Below, in pieces: positions 18,360-26,661 of a DNA stretch of 64,000 bases. Source of the DNA: Vibrio navarrensis (GTDB taxonomy: Bacteria > Pseudomonadota > Gammaproteobacteria > Enterobacterales > Vibrionaceae); assembly GCF_015767675.1 (NCBI RefSeq), contig NZ_CP065218.1, positions 1,178,001-1,242,000 on the forward strand, read 5' to 3'. The notes beneath the pieces are model-generated. The model had not been told where the DNA came from. It ran no database searches and was given only the letters and a program-made list of their open reading frames with translations. Every line of letters begins with the position of its first letter. Within the stretch, counting starts at the first letter, position 1. The position numbers were made by a program, and so were the translations under genes.

Positions 18360-19463
18360 GTGTTATTCGCAGTATCTAATCCGTTTATTAAAAAAGTGAA
18401 GTCATCGATTTTGTTTGGCTTATTGTCGATGACTTGTGCTCTTCCTGCTGCCCACGCAGCGATTGAAACACTCTCGCTGACGCCAGAACAAAACTGGATG
18501 CCAACCACCGACCTCAGCCTGCCAAGGCAGATGAAAATCGGTACGTTGGAAAACCACATTCGTTACGTACTGATGCCGTCACGCCGTAGCAAAGATGCCG
18601 TCGCTATTCGCTTAGGGATAGGAAAAGAGCGCCGCGCGCAACGTTTATACAGCAAGCAAGCGCTATTGAGTGAGCAGGCGCTGGCGGATTCTTTGCGTGA
18701 AGTCCTAGAACAAGCGGGCAGTAATCAAACCCTGATCACCGGTGATCAAGAAGAGGTTACGCTGATTCTGGTTGGCGATTTTACAACGCGTGACGCTGAA
18801 GATGCGATTGATGGTGTTTTTGCTGATGTCAAACTCGTGAAGAAATCGCAGCCATCGGCCACGCAGTTTGCCGCCGCGCAGCCAGAGATTGCGGAGCAAA
18901 CACCGCGCATTTGGGTTTCTACAAAAACGTCTACTGAAGCGATGCTTGAGATTGATGAAGACAGCAAAATGAGCCGTAAGGAATCGCTGTCGCGCCAATT
19001 GGCAAATCAAGTATTGGCCAAACGGATTGAAAATGCGCTCGTGACCGATGCCGAGCAAGAAAAGGTTGCGGTATCAGTCGAGGAAGAAAAAGCGGCGGGG
19101 CGCTTATCAACCAAAGCGTTAATTGAGTTTGCTCAGCAACCGGATTGGATGCAAGCCAAAGATATCATCGCGAAAGTGATTGATTACACTAAAAATGGCA
19201 CCATCAGTGCGCAGGAATTCAGTGACGAAGTGCAGCAAATGCATCAACGTTTAAAAGCAAACTTGCAGCAGGATATCGGCGAGCAAGCGAATGAGATCGC
19301 GCTTGCGGTGCATCGTAAACAGGTTTATCTCCAGCCTTCGGATGAGCTACGTCTGTTTGAATTTCACGTTGCCCACATGAGCGAAGCGGATCTCAACCAG
19401 TCAGCGATTCAAATTTGGTCTTCCGACATCGCGACTATGGTGCAACCGGCCGTAACCCATTGA
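18360..19463 (+). CDS. Exported M16 (insulinase)-like protein lacking the zinc-binding segment
   Basis: The 367-residue protein starts with a probable signal peptide ending at AAHAA. GTLENHIRYVLMPSRRSKDAVAIRLGIG resembles the first strand region of M16 metalloproteases, and VTLILVGDFTTRDAEDAIDGVFADV resembles a later conserved strand. The helix with the HxxEH zinc motif that should lie between them is absent. The remainder, with RQLANQVLAKRIENAL and LQPSDELRLFEFHVAHM, fits the second M16 half. It is probably not a protease. The GTG at 18360 is chosen because GAGG sits 6 bases upstream; a TTG at 18348 is possible. The M16 relation is my reading of motifs, not a database result. Confidence 0.7.
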   Translation: MLFAVSNPFIKKVKSSILFGLLSMTCALPAAHAAIETLSLTPEQNWMPTTDLSLPRQMKIGTLENHIRYVLMPSRRSKDAVAIRLGIGKERRAQRLYSKQALLSEQALADSLREVLEQAGSNQTLITGDQEEVTLILVGDFTTRDAEDAIDGVFADVKLVKKSQPSATQFAAAQPEIAEQTPRIWVSTKTSTEAMLEIDEDSKMSRKESLSRQLANQVLAKRIENALVTDAEQEKVAVSVEEEKAAGRLSTKALIEFAQQPDWMQAKDIIAKVIDYTKNGTISAQEFSDEVQQMHQRLKANLQQDIGEQANEIALAVHRKQVYLQPSDELRLFEFHVAHMSEADLNQSAIQIWSSDIATMVQPAVTH

Positions 19464-19500
19464 TCGAGCCTGGTCGCTTATCCAACTTTAGATAGAATAC

Positions 19501-19537
19501 ACACCGCTCTCTGGCTTTAGACGAGCGGTGTTTTTTC
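19501..19537 (+). terminator. Terminator of the M16-like gene
   Basis: The stem ACACCGCTC / GAGCGGTGT (19501-19531) is followed by six Ts on the plus strand. It overlaps the 3' end of the convergent DUF1289 gene. Confidence 0.85.
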
Positions 19538-19825
19538 AAGGCAGCGGCGACACAAACAGCCTTTGCCTTGTAACTCGATGGCCATTTCTCTCTCTTCTAA
19601 GTCGAAGCACCAACAGGTCGATTTGCCCGCGCTGATGTCACAATGGCTCGGTTGGCTGCAACTTGGACATTGATGGGTGGCCTCTTGGCCTGCAAGTTGT
19701 GACAAAATGTGCTCTCTTTGCTGATCGCTGCTGGATGCCCAATTGACAATCTCCGGCATGGTGCGGTGGCAGCCTTGGCAAATCCCGCCATTATTTTTGC
19801 ATGCGCCGATACACGCTGATTTCAT
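19517..19825 (-). CDS. Small cysteine-rich protein: DUF1289 plus CWC-type domain
   Basis: The 102-residue protein begins MKSACIGACKNNGGICQGCHRTMPEIVNW, the DUF1289 signature with four Cys. It continues with a second cluster (CPSCSQPSHC, CWCFDLE, GCLCRRCLE) of the cysteine-rich CWC type. Both halves probably bind metal. The ATG at 19825 gives the natural DUF1289 N-terminus; an in-frame GTG at 19858 would add 11 residues. It diverges from the DUF3820 gene across 76 bases. Confidence 0.83.
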   Translation of the reverse strand: MKSACIGACKNNGGICQGCHRTMPEIVNWASSSDQQREHILSQLAGQEATHQCPSCSQPSHCDISAGKSTCWCFDLEEREMAIELQGKGCLCRRCLEKTPLV

Positions 19826-19901
19826 CTTCTGTTTTTCACCTTGGTTGCAAAGGGGCACAATGATAATCTTTGTTGTTTAGCAAAGACAGGATAAAAACGC
19901 G

Positions 19902-20126
19902 ATGCTGGAAAAAGAGAACTTACTGAAATTGGCGCGTATGCCGATGCCCTATGGCAAATATGCCGGGCGAATGCTGATCGATCTACCAGAAGCTTATTTG
20001 CTCTGGTTTGCCAACAAAGGATTTCCTGAAGGGGAATTAGGCCAACTGCTACAGCTTTGCTTGGCGTTAAAAATCGAAGGGCTAGACACGGTCGTAAAGC
20101 CGTTGAAGCGAGACAATCGAGCGTGA
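19902..20126 (+). CDS. DUF3820 family protein
   Basis: This 74-residue protein contains MPYGKYAGRMLIDLPEAYL and FANKGFPEGELGQLL, the hallmark of the DUF3820 family of small proteins found in many gammaproteobacteria. The molecular role is not known. GACAGGA precedes the start by about 11 bases. Confidence 0.88.
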   Translation: MLEKENLLKLARMPMPYGKYAGRMLIDLPEAYLLWFANKGFPEGELGQLLQLCLALKIEGLDTVVKPLKRDNRA

Positions 20127-20142
20127 TAACTGCGCTCCCACC

Positions 20143-20697
20143 TTACAAACCTTGTCTTAAGATGCTGCTAACCAGCTTGGTTATGTAGCTGCTTTCTAAT
20201 GTTCTACCAATCAAAAGCTGGTGATTCAGCAGGCCGAGTAAAAGAGTAAATAGCGTCTCGCCGAGCTCTTTGGAGACATAGTGGCCGAGCATGGCAAGGT
20301 ATTTCTGGTTTGCAAGCTTCATACATTCGTCGTCGGCAATGTGCTCTTGCCCGATAACATCAATGTAATCGGAGACCAGTTTTAACTCTTGAAAATATCT
20401 TGGCGCAATTTGCTGCATGATCAGCAGGAAGTTTTCGACTCGTTGTGCTGGCGTTGCCTGCTCGGCCGAAGGTCGATGAGCGATGGCATCGCTATCAAAG
20501 TTCACAATCGCTTCTGTGGCAGCGCGAAACAGCTCATTCTTACTTTTGTAATAGTAGTAGAGCGCGCTTTTGCTCATGCCAAGTTGGTCGCAGAGCTGGC
20601 GCATACCGATATTCTTGTAGCCATGAACGAGAAATAGTTCAGCAGATCTTAACGCGATCTCCTCTCTGCGCTGGTTATGGTCAATGATCTTTGGCAT
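20143..20697 (-). CDS. TetR family transcriptional regulator
   Basis: The 184-residue protein has the TetR helix-turn-helix at its N-terminus (IALRSAELFLVHGYKNIGMRQLCDQLGMSKSALYYYYKSK) and a helical ligand-binding domain after it. It is divergent from a membrane protein/SDR operon. The gap holds two copies of GACCANNTGGTC (20768-20779 and 20824-20835), which are its probable operators. It would repress both itself and the operon until a ligand binds. Confidence 0.93.
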   Translation of the reverse strand: MPKIIDHNQRREEIALRSAELFLVHGYKNIGMRQLCDQLGMSKSALYYYYKSKNELFRAATEAIVNFDSDAIAHRPSAEQATPAQRVENFLLIMQQIAPRYFQELKLVSDYIDVIGQEHIADDECMKLANQKYLAMLGHYVSKELGETLFTLLLGLLNHQLLIGRTLESSYITKLVSSILRQGL

Positions 20698-20767
20698 CTC
20701 TGTTCCTTGCTTGTTTACTTTTCTTCACCATTGCTGTTGCGCAGTATAACACAGCGATTTTTATTTG

Positions 20768-20779
20768 GACCACTTGGTC
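20768..20779. promoter_or_regulatory. Probable TetR operator, copy 1
   Basis: GACCACTTGGTC is palindromic except for the central two bases. It lies nearer the tetR gene and 56 bases centre to centre from the second copy. Confidence 0.7.
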
Positions 20780-20823
20780 AAAAATGACTTTACCTTGTAT
20801 GAAAAACCTTCTAATTTAAAAAA

Positions 20824-20835
20824 GACCAAGTGGTC
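20824..20835. promoter_or_regulatory. Probable TetR operator, copy 2
   Basis: GACCAAGTGGTC has the same outer half-sites as copy 1, with the centre in the opposite orientation. It lies just before the ribosome site of the membrane protein gene, where bound repressor would block transcript initiation or elongation. Confidence 0.7.
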
Positions 20836-20851
20836 CAAAATGGAGGTGGCG

Positions 20852-21466
20852 ATGAAAATTGATTGGAATGTCCCCGACGTGAAACCGGGTTTTTCGGGTG
20901 CAATGGAGAAATTTATTGGCCCTGGTGCAACCAACGCAGAAAAGCAATTGCAGTACTCTTTGCCCTTGTTAGCAGGGCTCGCCATCGTTGTGTATGCCTA
21001 TTGGGCACAGTTGGATTGGCGCTGGCCGCAGTATCTGATTGCTGGGTTTCTCAGCGCGGATATTGTCGGTGGCATCATTACCAATGCCACCTCAAGCGCC
21101 AAACGTTGGTATCACCGTGAAGGTCAAGGTTTTAAGCAACATCTGCTTTTTGTTGCCTCGCACTTTGTACAGTTATCGCTGTTTAGCTGGGCATTTTTCT
21201 CTTTCGATCTGCTTTGGATAGCGGCAGTCGGTGGATACATGTTGCTTGCCTGCATCACCATTTTGCTCATGCCGCTCTATTTGCAGCGACCTGTGGCACT
21301 GGCCTGTTACTCACTAAGTATTTTGCTTTGCCTGTATGTGTTTAGTGCAGCCGAAGGCATGGAGTGGTTCCTTCACTTGTTTTACCTCAAGTTGCTGGTC
21401 AGTCACATACTAAAAGAGGAGCCGTATCGCCCAGAGACAGAACTTTCGTCAGGAGAAAGAGAATGA
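20852..21466 (+). CDS. Hypothetical membrane protein in a TetR-controlled operon
   Basis: The 204-residue protein has about five membrane helices beginning near residue 36 (YSLPLLAGLAIVVYAYWA). I do not recognise its function. The ATG at 20852 is supported by GGAGGTGG 3-8 bases upstream; longer in-frame starts would read through the operator. Its stop overlaps the start of the SDR gene (ATGA), so the two were made as one unit under the divergent TetR regulator. Confidence 0.82.
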   Translation: MKIDWNVPDVKPGFSGAMEKFIGPGATNAEKQLQYSLPLLAGLAIVVYAYWAQLDWRWPQYLIAGFLSADIVGGIITNATSSAKRWYHREGQGFKQHLLFVASHFVQLSLFSWAFFSFDLLWIAAVGGYMLLACITILLMPLYLQRPVALACYSLSILLCLYVFSAAEGMEWFLHLFYLKLLVSHILKEEPYRPETELSSGERE

Positions 21467-22348
21467 ATAATTCCCAGCGTATTCTCGTTGCTGGTTCAAC
21501 GGGCTATTTAGGTTCACACATCGTAAAGCAACTGATTGAGCAGCAGATGAATTTCAAAGCGCTGGCTAGGAGCCGAAGCAAATTGCAGCAGTTGGGGGTG
21601 GACGACGCGCAGATTGTCCAAGCGCAGGTAACCGACGCGCAGCAATTGCAAGGCATCTGCGATGGCGTGGAGGTGGTGATTTCTTGTTTGGGTATCACCC
21701 GTCAGCGTGATGGGCTGAGTTATGCAGATGTTGATTACGGCGCGAATCTCAACTTGCTGCTGGAAGCTGAGTGTGCTGGCGTGAAAAAATTCATCTATGT
21801 ATCGGCCTTTAATGCAGCGCAGTTTCCAAAGGTTCGCTTGCTCAATGCCAAAGAACGTTTTGCTTGACGGCTTCTTAGTTCGACCACTGTTACGCCTTGT
21901 GTGATTCGTCCCAATGGATTTTTTTTCTGATCTGGAGGAGATTTATTATATGGCAAAAAGCGGACGCGCCTATCTTTTTGGTCAAGGTGAGTTGAAACTC
22001 AACCCGATCCATGGAGCGGATCTGGCGCGCTTTTGCCTAGAGGCCATATCGTGCACTGAGCAAGAGCTTGATGTCGGTGCCCCTGACGTACTGAGCGCCA
22101 AGCAGATTGCGCAACTGGCTTTTGACGCCTTAGAGCGCGAAGCCAAGCTGACTCATTTGCCTGATTGGATGCGCCGCACGAGTTTGGTGATTGCGCAACA
22201 TCTGCCCGAAAAATGGGCTGGCCCGTTCGAATTTTTCCTTGCCGCGATGGGCAAAGATGCCATCGCACCGCGCTATGGTTGCCACCATCTAAAGGACCAT
22301 TATCGCTTGCTGGCAAAGCAAACCCACCATGCCGCTCACTCACAGTAG
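21463..22348 (+). pseudogene. SDR/NmrA-type NAD(P)-binding oxidoreductase, broken by a stop and a frameshift
   Basis: The first part (21463-21867) has the dinucleotide motif VAGSTGYLGSHIVKQL and the strand FIYVSAFNA, as in atypical SDR proteins. Translation then meets TGA at 21865-21867. The same frame continues sensibly as RLLSSTTVTPCVIRPNGFF until a run of eight Ts at 21919-21926, where dropping one T restores the frame to SDLEEIYYMAK and on to the stop at 22348. Two lesions therefore separate the halves. The gene overlaps the upstream membrane protein gene and shared its operon. Sequencing error could explain one lesion, less easily both. Confidence 0.85.
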
Positions 22349-22350
22349 TT

Positions 22351-23283
22351 TCACTCTGGGGTAGACGGTATCTGCTGTGCAAAGTGCTCAAAGAGAAAAT
22401 CGAGAAACAAGCGAATGCGTTTGGGTTGGTACTGGCGGCTCATGTAAATCACGTTGAGATCGGCGCTCAAACTGGCTGCTGACGTGTTGAAGTTTTTCAT
22501 ATAGTCATCCAGTACGGTGACAAGGCGCTTTTGCTGAATATCTTCCTGCACATCCAAAATCGATTTGAGCGCAATGCCTGCGCCATCCAGTGCCCAGAGC
22601 CGAATCACTTCCCCATCGTCAGAAAATCGCTTTGGCACTATGGTAATGGCATCGCGCTGTTCGCTGGCTTGAAAGTGCCAAGTTTTTAGCTCCTCGTTGC
22701 TGCGTAGCATCGCCAAGCAATCATGATGAGCGAGATCGTGTGGCGTTTCCGGCGTCCCTTTTTTGGCTAAGTACTCCGGTGAGGCGCACAGTACGCGCTG
22801 ACTGGCCGCTAAGCGGCGGGAGATCAAATTGCTGTCGGCCAGTGAGCCATACCTTACCACCACATCGATACCTGATTCGGCAATATTCACCAAGTTATCA
22901 TTGAGATAGAGATAGGGCACGACTTGAGGATAGCGCTGGCAAAAGGCCGATAAAATCGGGTAGATGTACTGCTTGCCAATGTCTTTCGGCGCGGCGACTT
23001 TCAACGTGCCACGCACCTCTTTACTGCCGGTTTGCAGCAGGTTTTCTGTTGCTTTGACCGCCTCAAGGATCTCCAGACATGCTTGGTAATACGTCGCACC
23101 GGAGTCGGTGAGTGAGAGATGGCGGGTACTGCGATTGAGCAGCTTCACGCCATAACGCTCTTCCAGTGCTTGTAAGCGCGCGGTCACAGTGGCGGGGGAG
23201 AGCCCGAGTTCTCTGCCTGCGGCGGCAAGCCCTTGGTTTTTGACTATGCTGGCAAACATCGTCATGTCGGCAAATTTATCCAA
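22351..23283 (-). CDS. LysR family transcriptional regulator
   Basis: The 310-residue protein has a winged helix at the N-terminus (FASIVKNQGLAAAGRELGLSPATVTARLQALEERYGVKLLNRSTR) and the periplasmic-binding-like effector domain after residue about 90. It belongs to the large CrgA/AaeR-like subgroup with short C-termini. It is divergent from the truncated glutaredoxin-2 gene across 172 bases, whose promoter it probably controlled. The target in this strain is unclear because that gene is cut. Confidence 0.92.
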   Translation of the reverse strand: MDKFADMTMFASIVKNQGLAAAGRELGLSPATVTARLQALEERYGVKLLNRSTRHLSLTDSGATYYQACLEILEAVKATENLLQTGSKEVRGTLKVAAPKDIGKQYIYPILSAFCQRYPQVVPYLYLNDNLVNIAESGIDVVVRYGSLADSNLISRRLAASQRVLCASPEYLAKKGTPETPHDLAHHDCLAMLRSNEELKTWHFQASEQRDAITIVPKRFSDDGEVIRLWALDGAGIALKSILDVQEDIQQKRLVTVLDDYMKNFNTSAASLSADLNVIYMSRQYQPKRIRLFLDFLFEHFAQQIPSTPE

Positions 23284-23455
23284 TGGAGTCTCCTGATTGT
23301 TTGGAAATTCTAAATAATGAATTTAATAAACGGTAAATTATCAAATTCTTTCGAATGAATATACTGGCTCAACTATGGTGCATCGACATCATTGGACCAA
23401 ACGCTAGGCCAGTGGCTCTGTGCGTGAATCGCCCCAAAAGAGTTAGGAAAGAAAC

Positions 23456-23665
23456 ATGAAATTATACATCTATGAACATTGCCCATTTAGTGCCCGCGTC
23501 CGCTTCGTCGCTGGTATGCTCGGCCTCAAGCTTGAAGTCGAAACCATCGATTATGATGACGATAAAACCACCACTGAACTGGTAGGCAGTAAACAAGTGC
23601 CTGTGCTGGTTAAAGACAATGGGGTCGCCATCGCAGAGAGTTTAGACATTATCCAATCTGGTTAA
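23456..23665 (+). pseudogene. grxB: Glutaredoxin 2, truncated after the N-terminal domain
   Basis: The 69 residues MKLYIYEHCPFSARVRFVAG to ESLDIIQSG match the thioredoxin-like N-terminal domain of GrxB, a protein of about 215 residues with a GST-like helical C-terminus. That helical part is missing and is not found in any frame downstream. The active site reads CPFS in place of the usual CPYC, a monothiol form. The frame ends abruptly after the conserved ES(L/M)DI motif, which points to a break by rearrangement. GAAAGAAA precedes the ATG. Confidence 0.75.
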
Positions 23666-24064
23666 CTGATATCACGTATTTTTTAGGTTGAAAGGAACTT
23701 CCACAGTTTTAAGGTTTATTTTGGGTGTAACTCAAAACACAATGTCGACTAAGTACTCTAACCGTGAGCTCATTTGGACCAACTTCATTAAATGAACGCA
23801 AAAATAGGACAACCGAGTGGAACAATGGGTTTCGTTGATAATATTGTTGTCCTTCCCGATACTGATGACGCTGGGCGACTCCCGATGCGCCTATACAGCA
23901 ATGTAAATGCAATATATCAGTGCAGCTGTATCCTTATATCCTCACAAAAACAAGCAAGATAGTGGGAAAAACACAGTTGGAATAGCACTGAAAGAGGAAC
24001 CCGATGTATAGCACGCTCAGCTAACACTATGAGCTGCATATCTCTATTTTAATAGGTAGTCAAA
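23666..24064. other. 399-base non-coding stretch after truncated grxB
   Basis: No coding frame is convincing. An imperfect 46-base element with 7-base inverted ends (GGACAAC at 23807-23813, GTTGTCC at 23846-23852) lies in the middle. I cannot assign it to an insertion sequence or an integron attC site. The stretch begins where grxB is broken and may be scar sequence of a rearrangement. Confidence 0.5.
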
Positions 24065-24484
24065 ATGAAAAAACGGATACTAAAGGCAAGAAGACCCATT
24101 TTAGTCCTTTTTTTGGGAGTAATCTTGGGGAGTTCGATTTCAATGAGCAATGCTGAAACTGCCCCCTTTTCTGTCAAAGTGCAGTCTCGGCTTATGACCA
24201 ATAAGTTGGTTGGTGCAGACGCCGCTGATTTGGATGGCGATGGGGTTCCCAACAGCAGAGACAAAGACTACAACCCTGAAGGAGATGCGGATGGTGATGG
24301 TATCAGTAATAAGGCAGAGTACGACAGTGGTTCGGATCCGCTGGATCCAAATTCTCCTATGATGAGTGAGGATGAAGAGCAGGATGGAGAGGATAGCGCC
24401 AATGACGTTGAGCAAGAAGTGGATCCAAACATGGATACAGAAGAGGAAACACATGAAGACGAATCGTATGGGGTAGATGGCTAA
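24065..24484 (+). CDS. Exported Asp-rich protein with thrombospondin type 3-like calcium motifs
   Basis: The 139-residue protein has an N-terminal signal sequence (about residues 1-33, ending SNAET). The repeats DLDGDGVPNSRDKDYNPEGD and DADGDGISNKAEYDSGSDP follow, which are the DxDxDG calcium-binding loops of thrombospondin type 3 repeats. The C-terminus is extremely acidic (EDEEQDGEDS and similar). It likely binds calcium outside the cytoplasm. No family name or partner can be given. It lies in the decayed stretch between grxB and the fadL remnant. Confidence 0.75.
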   Translation: MKKRILKARRPILVLFLGVILGSSISMSNAETAPFSVKVQSRLMTNKLVGADAADLDGDGVPNSRDKDYNPEGDADGDGISNKAEYDSGSDPLDPNSPMMSEDEEQDGEDSANDVEQEVDPNMDTEEETHEDESYGVDG

Positions 24485-24583
24485 GGTTATAAGGGTAAGA
24501 GCCGCTGCCACAGTCGGGAAGAATAGTGCACAGCGGCTACTATGACTATTATGGATAGCCCCCCTTTTTTTGAAAGGTCTATT

Positions 24584-25645
24584 ATGAAACACCGAGTGTT
24601 CACTGCCATGTTTTTTTTGATTAGCGCCCCTTCTCTGGCTACCAGTTTTGACTGTGGGAAGGCGCGTACAGCGATTGAAAAAATGCTCTGTGCTGACGAA
24701 GAACTTTCTCGAGAGGATAGCAGGCTAGGCTATCTTTATCAGGAAATCCGCAATAATACGCCCCGCCTTTACTTTCTGAAGGAGGAATTGACTTCTCAAC
24801 AGAGATTGTGGTTGAAGCAGCGAGACAAGGCTTGCGACAAGCTTTTGGGTGTCGAGCTCACTCACTGTTTAGCCACGTTTTACGAGACCCGCTATGAGCA
24901 GCTACGCCAGCTTCGTGATCAACCCGCCTCGGTGCAATCCACGAGTAAATGGTACGACATAGAAACAAAAGCATTTCTCTCATTCGATCAGCAAAGCCGA
25001 ATTTGTCACGATGAGATGTTTCTTGAAAGAGAACCGATGGATTCGTTGCTGGGGTTTCATTTAGAAACGCTAGAAAGCATCTCTCCCCTCAAAGCGCCGA
25101 AAGTTGAAGACCGAGTGGAGGGCTGCCCTGAATCGACTTCAAGCGAACATCGGTACTCAGAAACGCTGGTGTACGTCAATAACAACGTGGTATCTCTGCA
25201 AGTCTACCATTGGGCGTATTCTGGTGGAGCCCATGGAAACGGAGAACCAACCCTGCTTAGTATTGATACCAATAAGCGGGCTCTACTGAGTTGGCAAGAT
25301 ATTTTTGGCGACAATCAAGCTCTGGAGCAGCATATCTATCGACGAGTGGCCAGTGAACTGCTTGACGAGGGTTACCTGCCGGCCCCTTCTGTCTCTGGGG
25401 CTATTTTTTACTTCAAGGAAACCGGAGCATTCACTATTCGCTCCGACGGGTTGTACATTCAATACCCAGCTTACGCTATTGCGCCCTATTCCAATGGAGA
25501 GCCTTCCTTAACCATCCCGTTGCTGATCTTGCAAAAATATATGACAAAAGATCAATACCAATATTTTTTCGGCGCGCCGACGGATCGAAAGTTGGCCTTA
25601 AGGCCGAGTTTGGCTATTGAGACTGGCGTTCTGGAAGTGAAGTGA
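24584..25645 (+). CDS. Exported protein with LprI-like N-terminal domain and DUF3298 C-terminal domain
   Basis: After a signal peptide (ending ATSFDCG), residues about 20-115 match the LprI/DUF1311 module: FDCGKARTAIEKMLCADEELS, then LTSQQRLWLKQRDKAC and CLATFYETRYEQL, with four Cys that can form disulfides. The C-terminal half (YSGGAHGNGEPTLLSID, LSWQDIFG, YFKETGAFTIRSDGLYIQY) matches DUF3298, the RsiV-like fold. LprI proteins inhibit lysozyme in mycobacteria, and RsiV binds lysozyme. A lysozyme-binding role is therefore a fair guess. AAAGG lies 9 bases before the ATG at 24584. Confidence 0.8.
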   Translation: MKHRVFTAMFFLISAPSLATSFDCGKARTAIEKMLCADEELSREDSRLGYLYQEIRNNTPRLYFLKEELTSQQRLWLKQRDKACDKLLGVELTHCLATFYETRYEQLRQLRDQPASVQSTSKWYDIETKAFLSFDQQSRICHDEMFLEREPMDSLLGFHLETLESISPLKAPKVEDRVEGCPESTSSEHRYSETLVYVNNNVVSLQVYHWAYSGGAHGNGEPTLLSIDTNKRALLSWQDIFGDNQALEQHIYRRVASELLDEGYLPAPSVSGAIFYFKETGAFTIRSDGLYIQYPAYAIAPYSNGEPSLTIPLLILQKYMTKDQYQYFFGAPTDRKLALRPSLAIETGVLEVK

Positions 25646-25815
25646 CGGCTTATACTCACAGTGGCGAGGACATTCATTGAGTCTGAAATCAACACGATGT
25701 TCTCAACAAGTGTTTCGCTGCTGAATAAGAGCAGAGTAGAGCTATATTTCACTGCTATTGGCTTATTAAAGTGACGCGAATATTACTTTAAATTATTGAA
25801 AATAAAGTTATTTTA

Positions 25816-26622
25816 ACATCTGGTCAAACGATGGCAGCCGGATTTCAACTTAATGCTCAGTCGGCCACCGGAATTGGTCGAGCTTTTTCCGGCGATGCCG
25901 TTATCGCGGACAATGCCTCGGTTATGGCGCGAAACCCTGCCGCGATGGCACTGTTTGATGAAACAGCCTTGTCGTTGGGGTTTGAAATCATTTCCACAGA
26001 CATTACAGCGGAAGATGTGCAATACAATGGTAACCCGGCAGAATCGTTTGACGATGCCGGAAGCGTATCGGTTGCGCCTAATGTCCATGTGATCATCCCA
26101 GTAAACGAACAGTTTGCTTGGGGTCGGCTTTAATCTTGGAACCGTTTTTGAGCTGGACGAAAATAACCGCTTTGGTCTTTCCTATCGATACAGCCCGGAA
26201 ATTGAAGCGGACGGGAATGTGGAGTACTCCGGCGACAAAGACAGCAACGGCACACTCTACATGCTGCTGCCTAATATGGCCGAGTTTTCGGGCTACCATA
26301 GAATCAAAGAACCCCCTTCGCGCTTCACTACAGTATTCAATACACCGGGTGGAGCTGTTTTGATAAGTTGGATGCCAAGATCAATGGCACGACCACCACA
26401 CTCAATGATTACAACTGGCAAGATGCTTGGCACTATGCCATTGGCGGGACGTACGAGATTGATCAACAGTCCAATATTGATATCGGTCTGACTTACTTGA
26501 TCGGTGAGGATGTGCAAGCCGATGAAGTGACGGATGCCGGACCCATTGAGCTGTCCCGTATCTCGGCCACCACTCGTGCCAATGCAGTTCTCTTTGGCTT
26601 ACAGTACAACCGCACGTTCTAA
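25816..26622 (+). pseudogene. FadL-type outer membrane protein, decayed remnant
   Basis: Three pieces of a FadL-family long-chain fatty acid porin lie in order. AAGFQLNAQSATGIGRAFSGDAV to VNEQFAWG (25834-26124) is the mature N-terminus without a signal peptide. GVGFNLGTVFELDENNRFGLSYRYSPEIEA to SGYHRIKEP (about 26116-26312) is in another frame. NGTTTTLNDYNWQDAWHYAIGG to YNRTF (26368-26622) is the C-terminus, ending in the Phe typical of outer membrane barrels. Against the usual protein of about 420 residues, roughly 90 residues are missing after FAWG and about 40 after AIGG. It cannot make a working porin. Confidence 0.85.
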
Positions 26623-26661
26623 TGCGATAGCAACGCTTGATGGTAGCGAGCCTATGCCAAG

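Noticed and set aside
23807..23852. Inverted ends GGACAAC/GTTGTCC as an integron attC site or insertion sequence end
   Set aside because: The core bases of Vibrio attC sites are absent, only 7 bases pair at the ends, and there is no cassette or transposase gene next to it.
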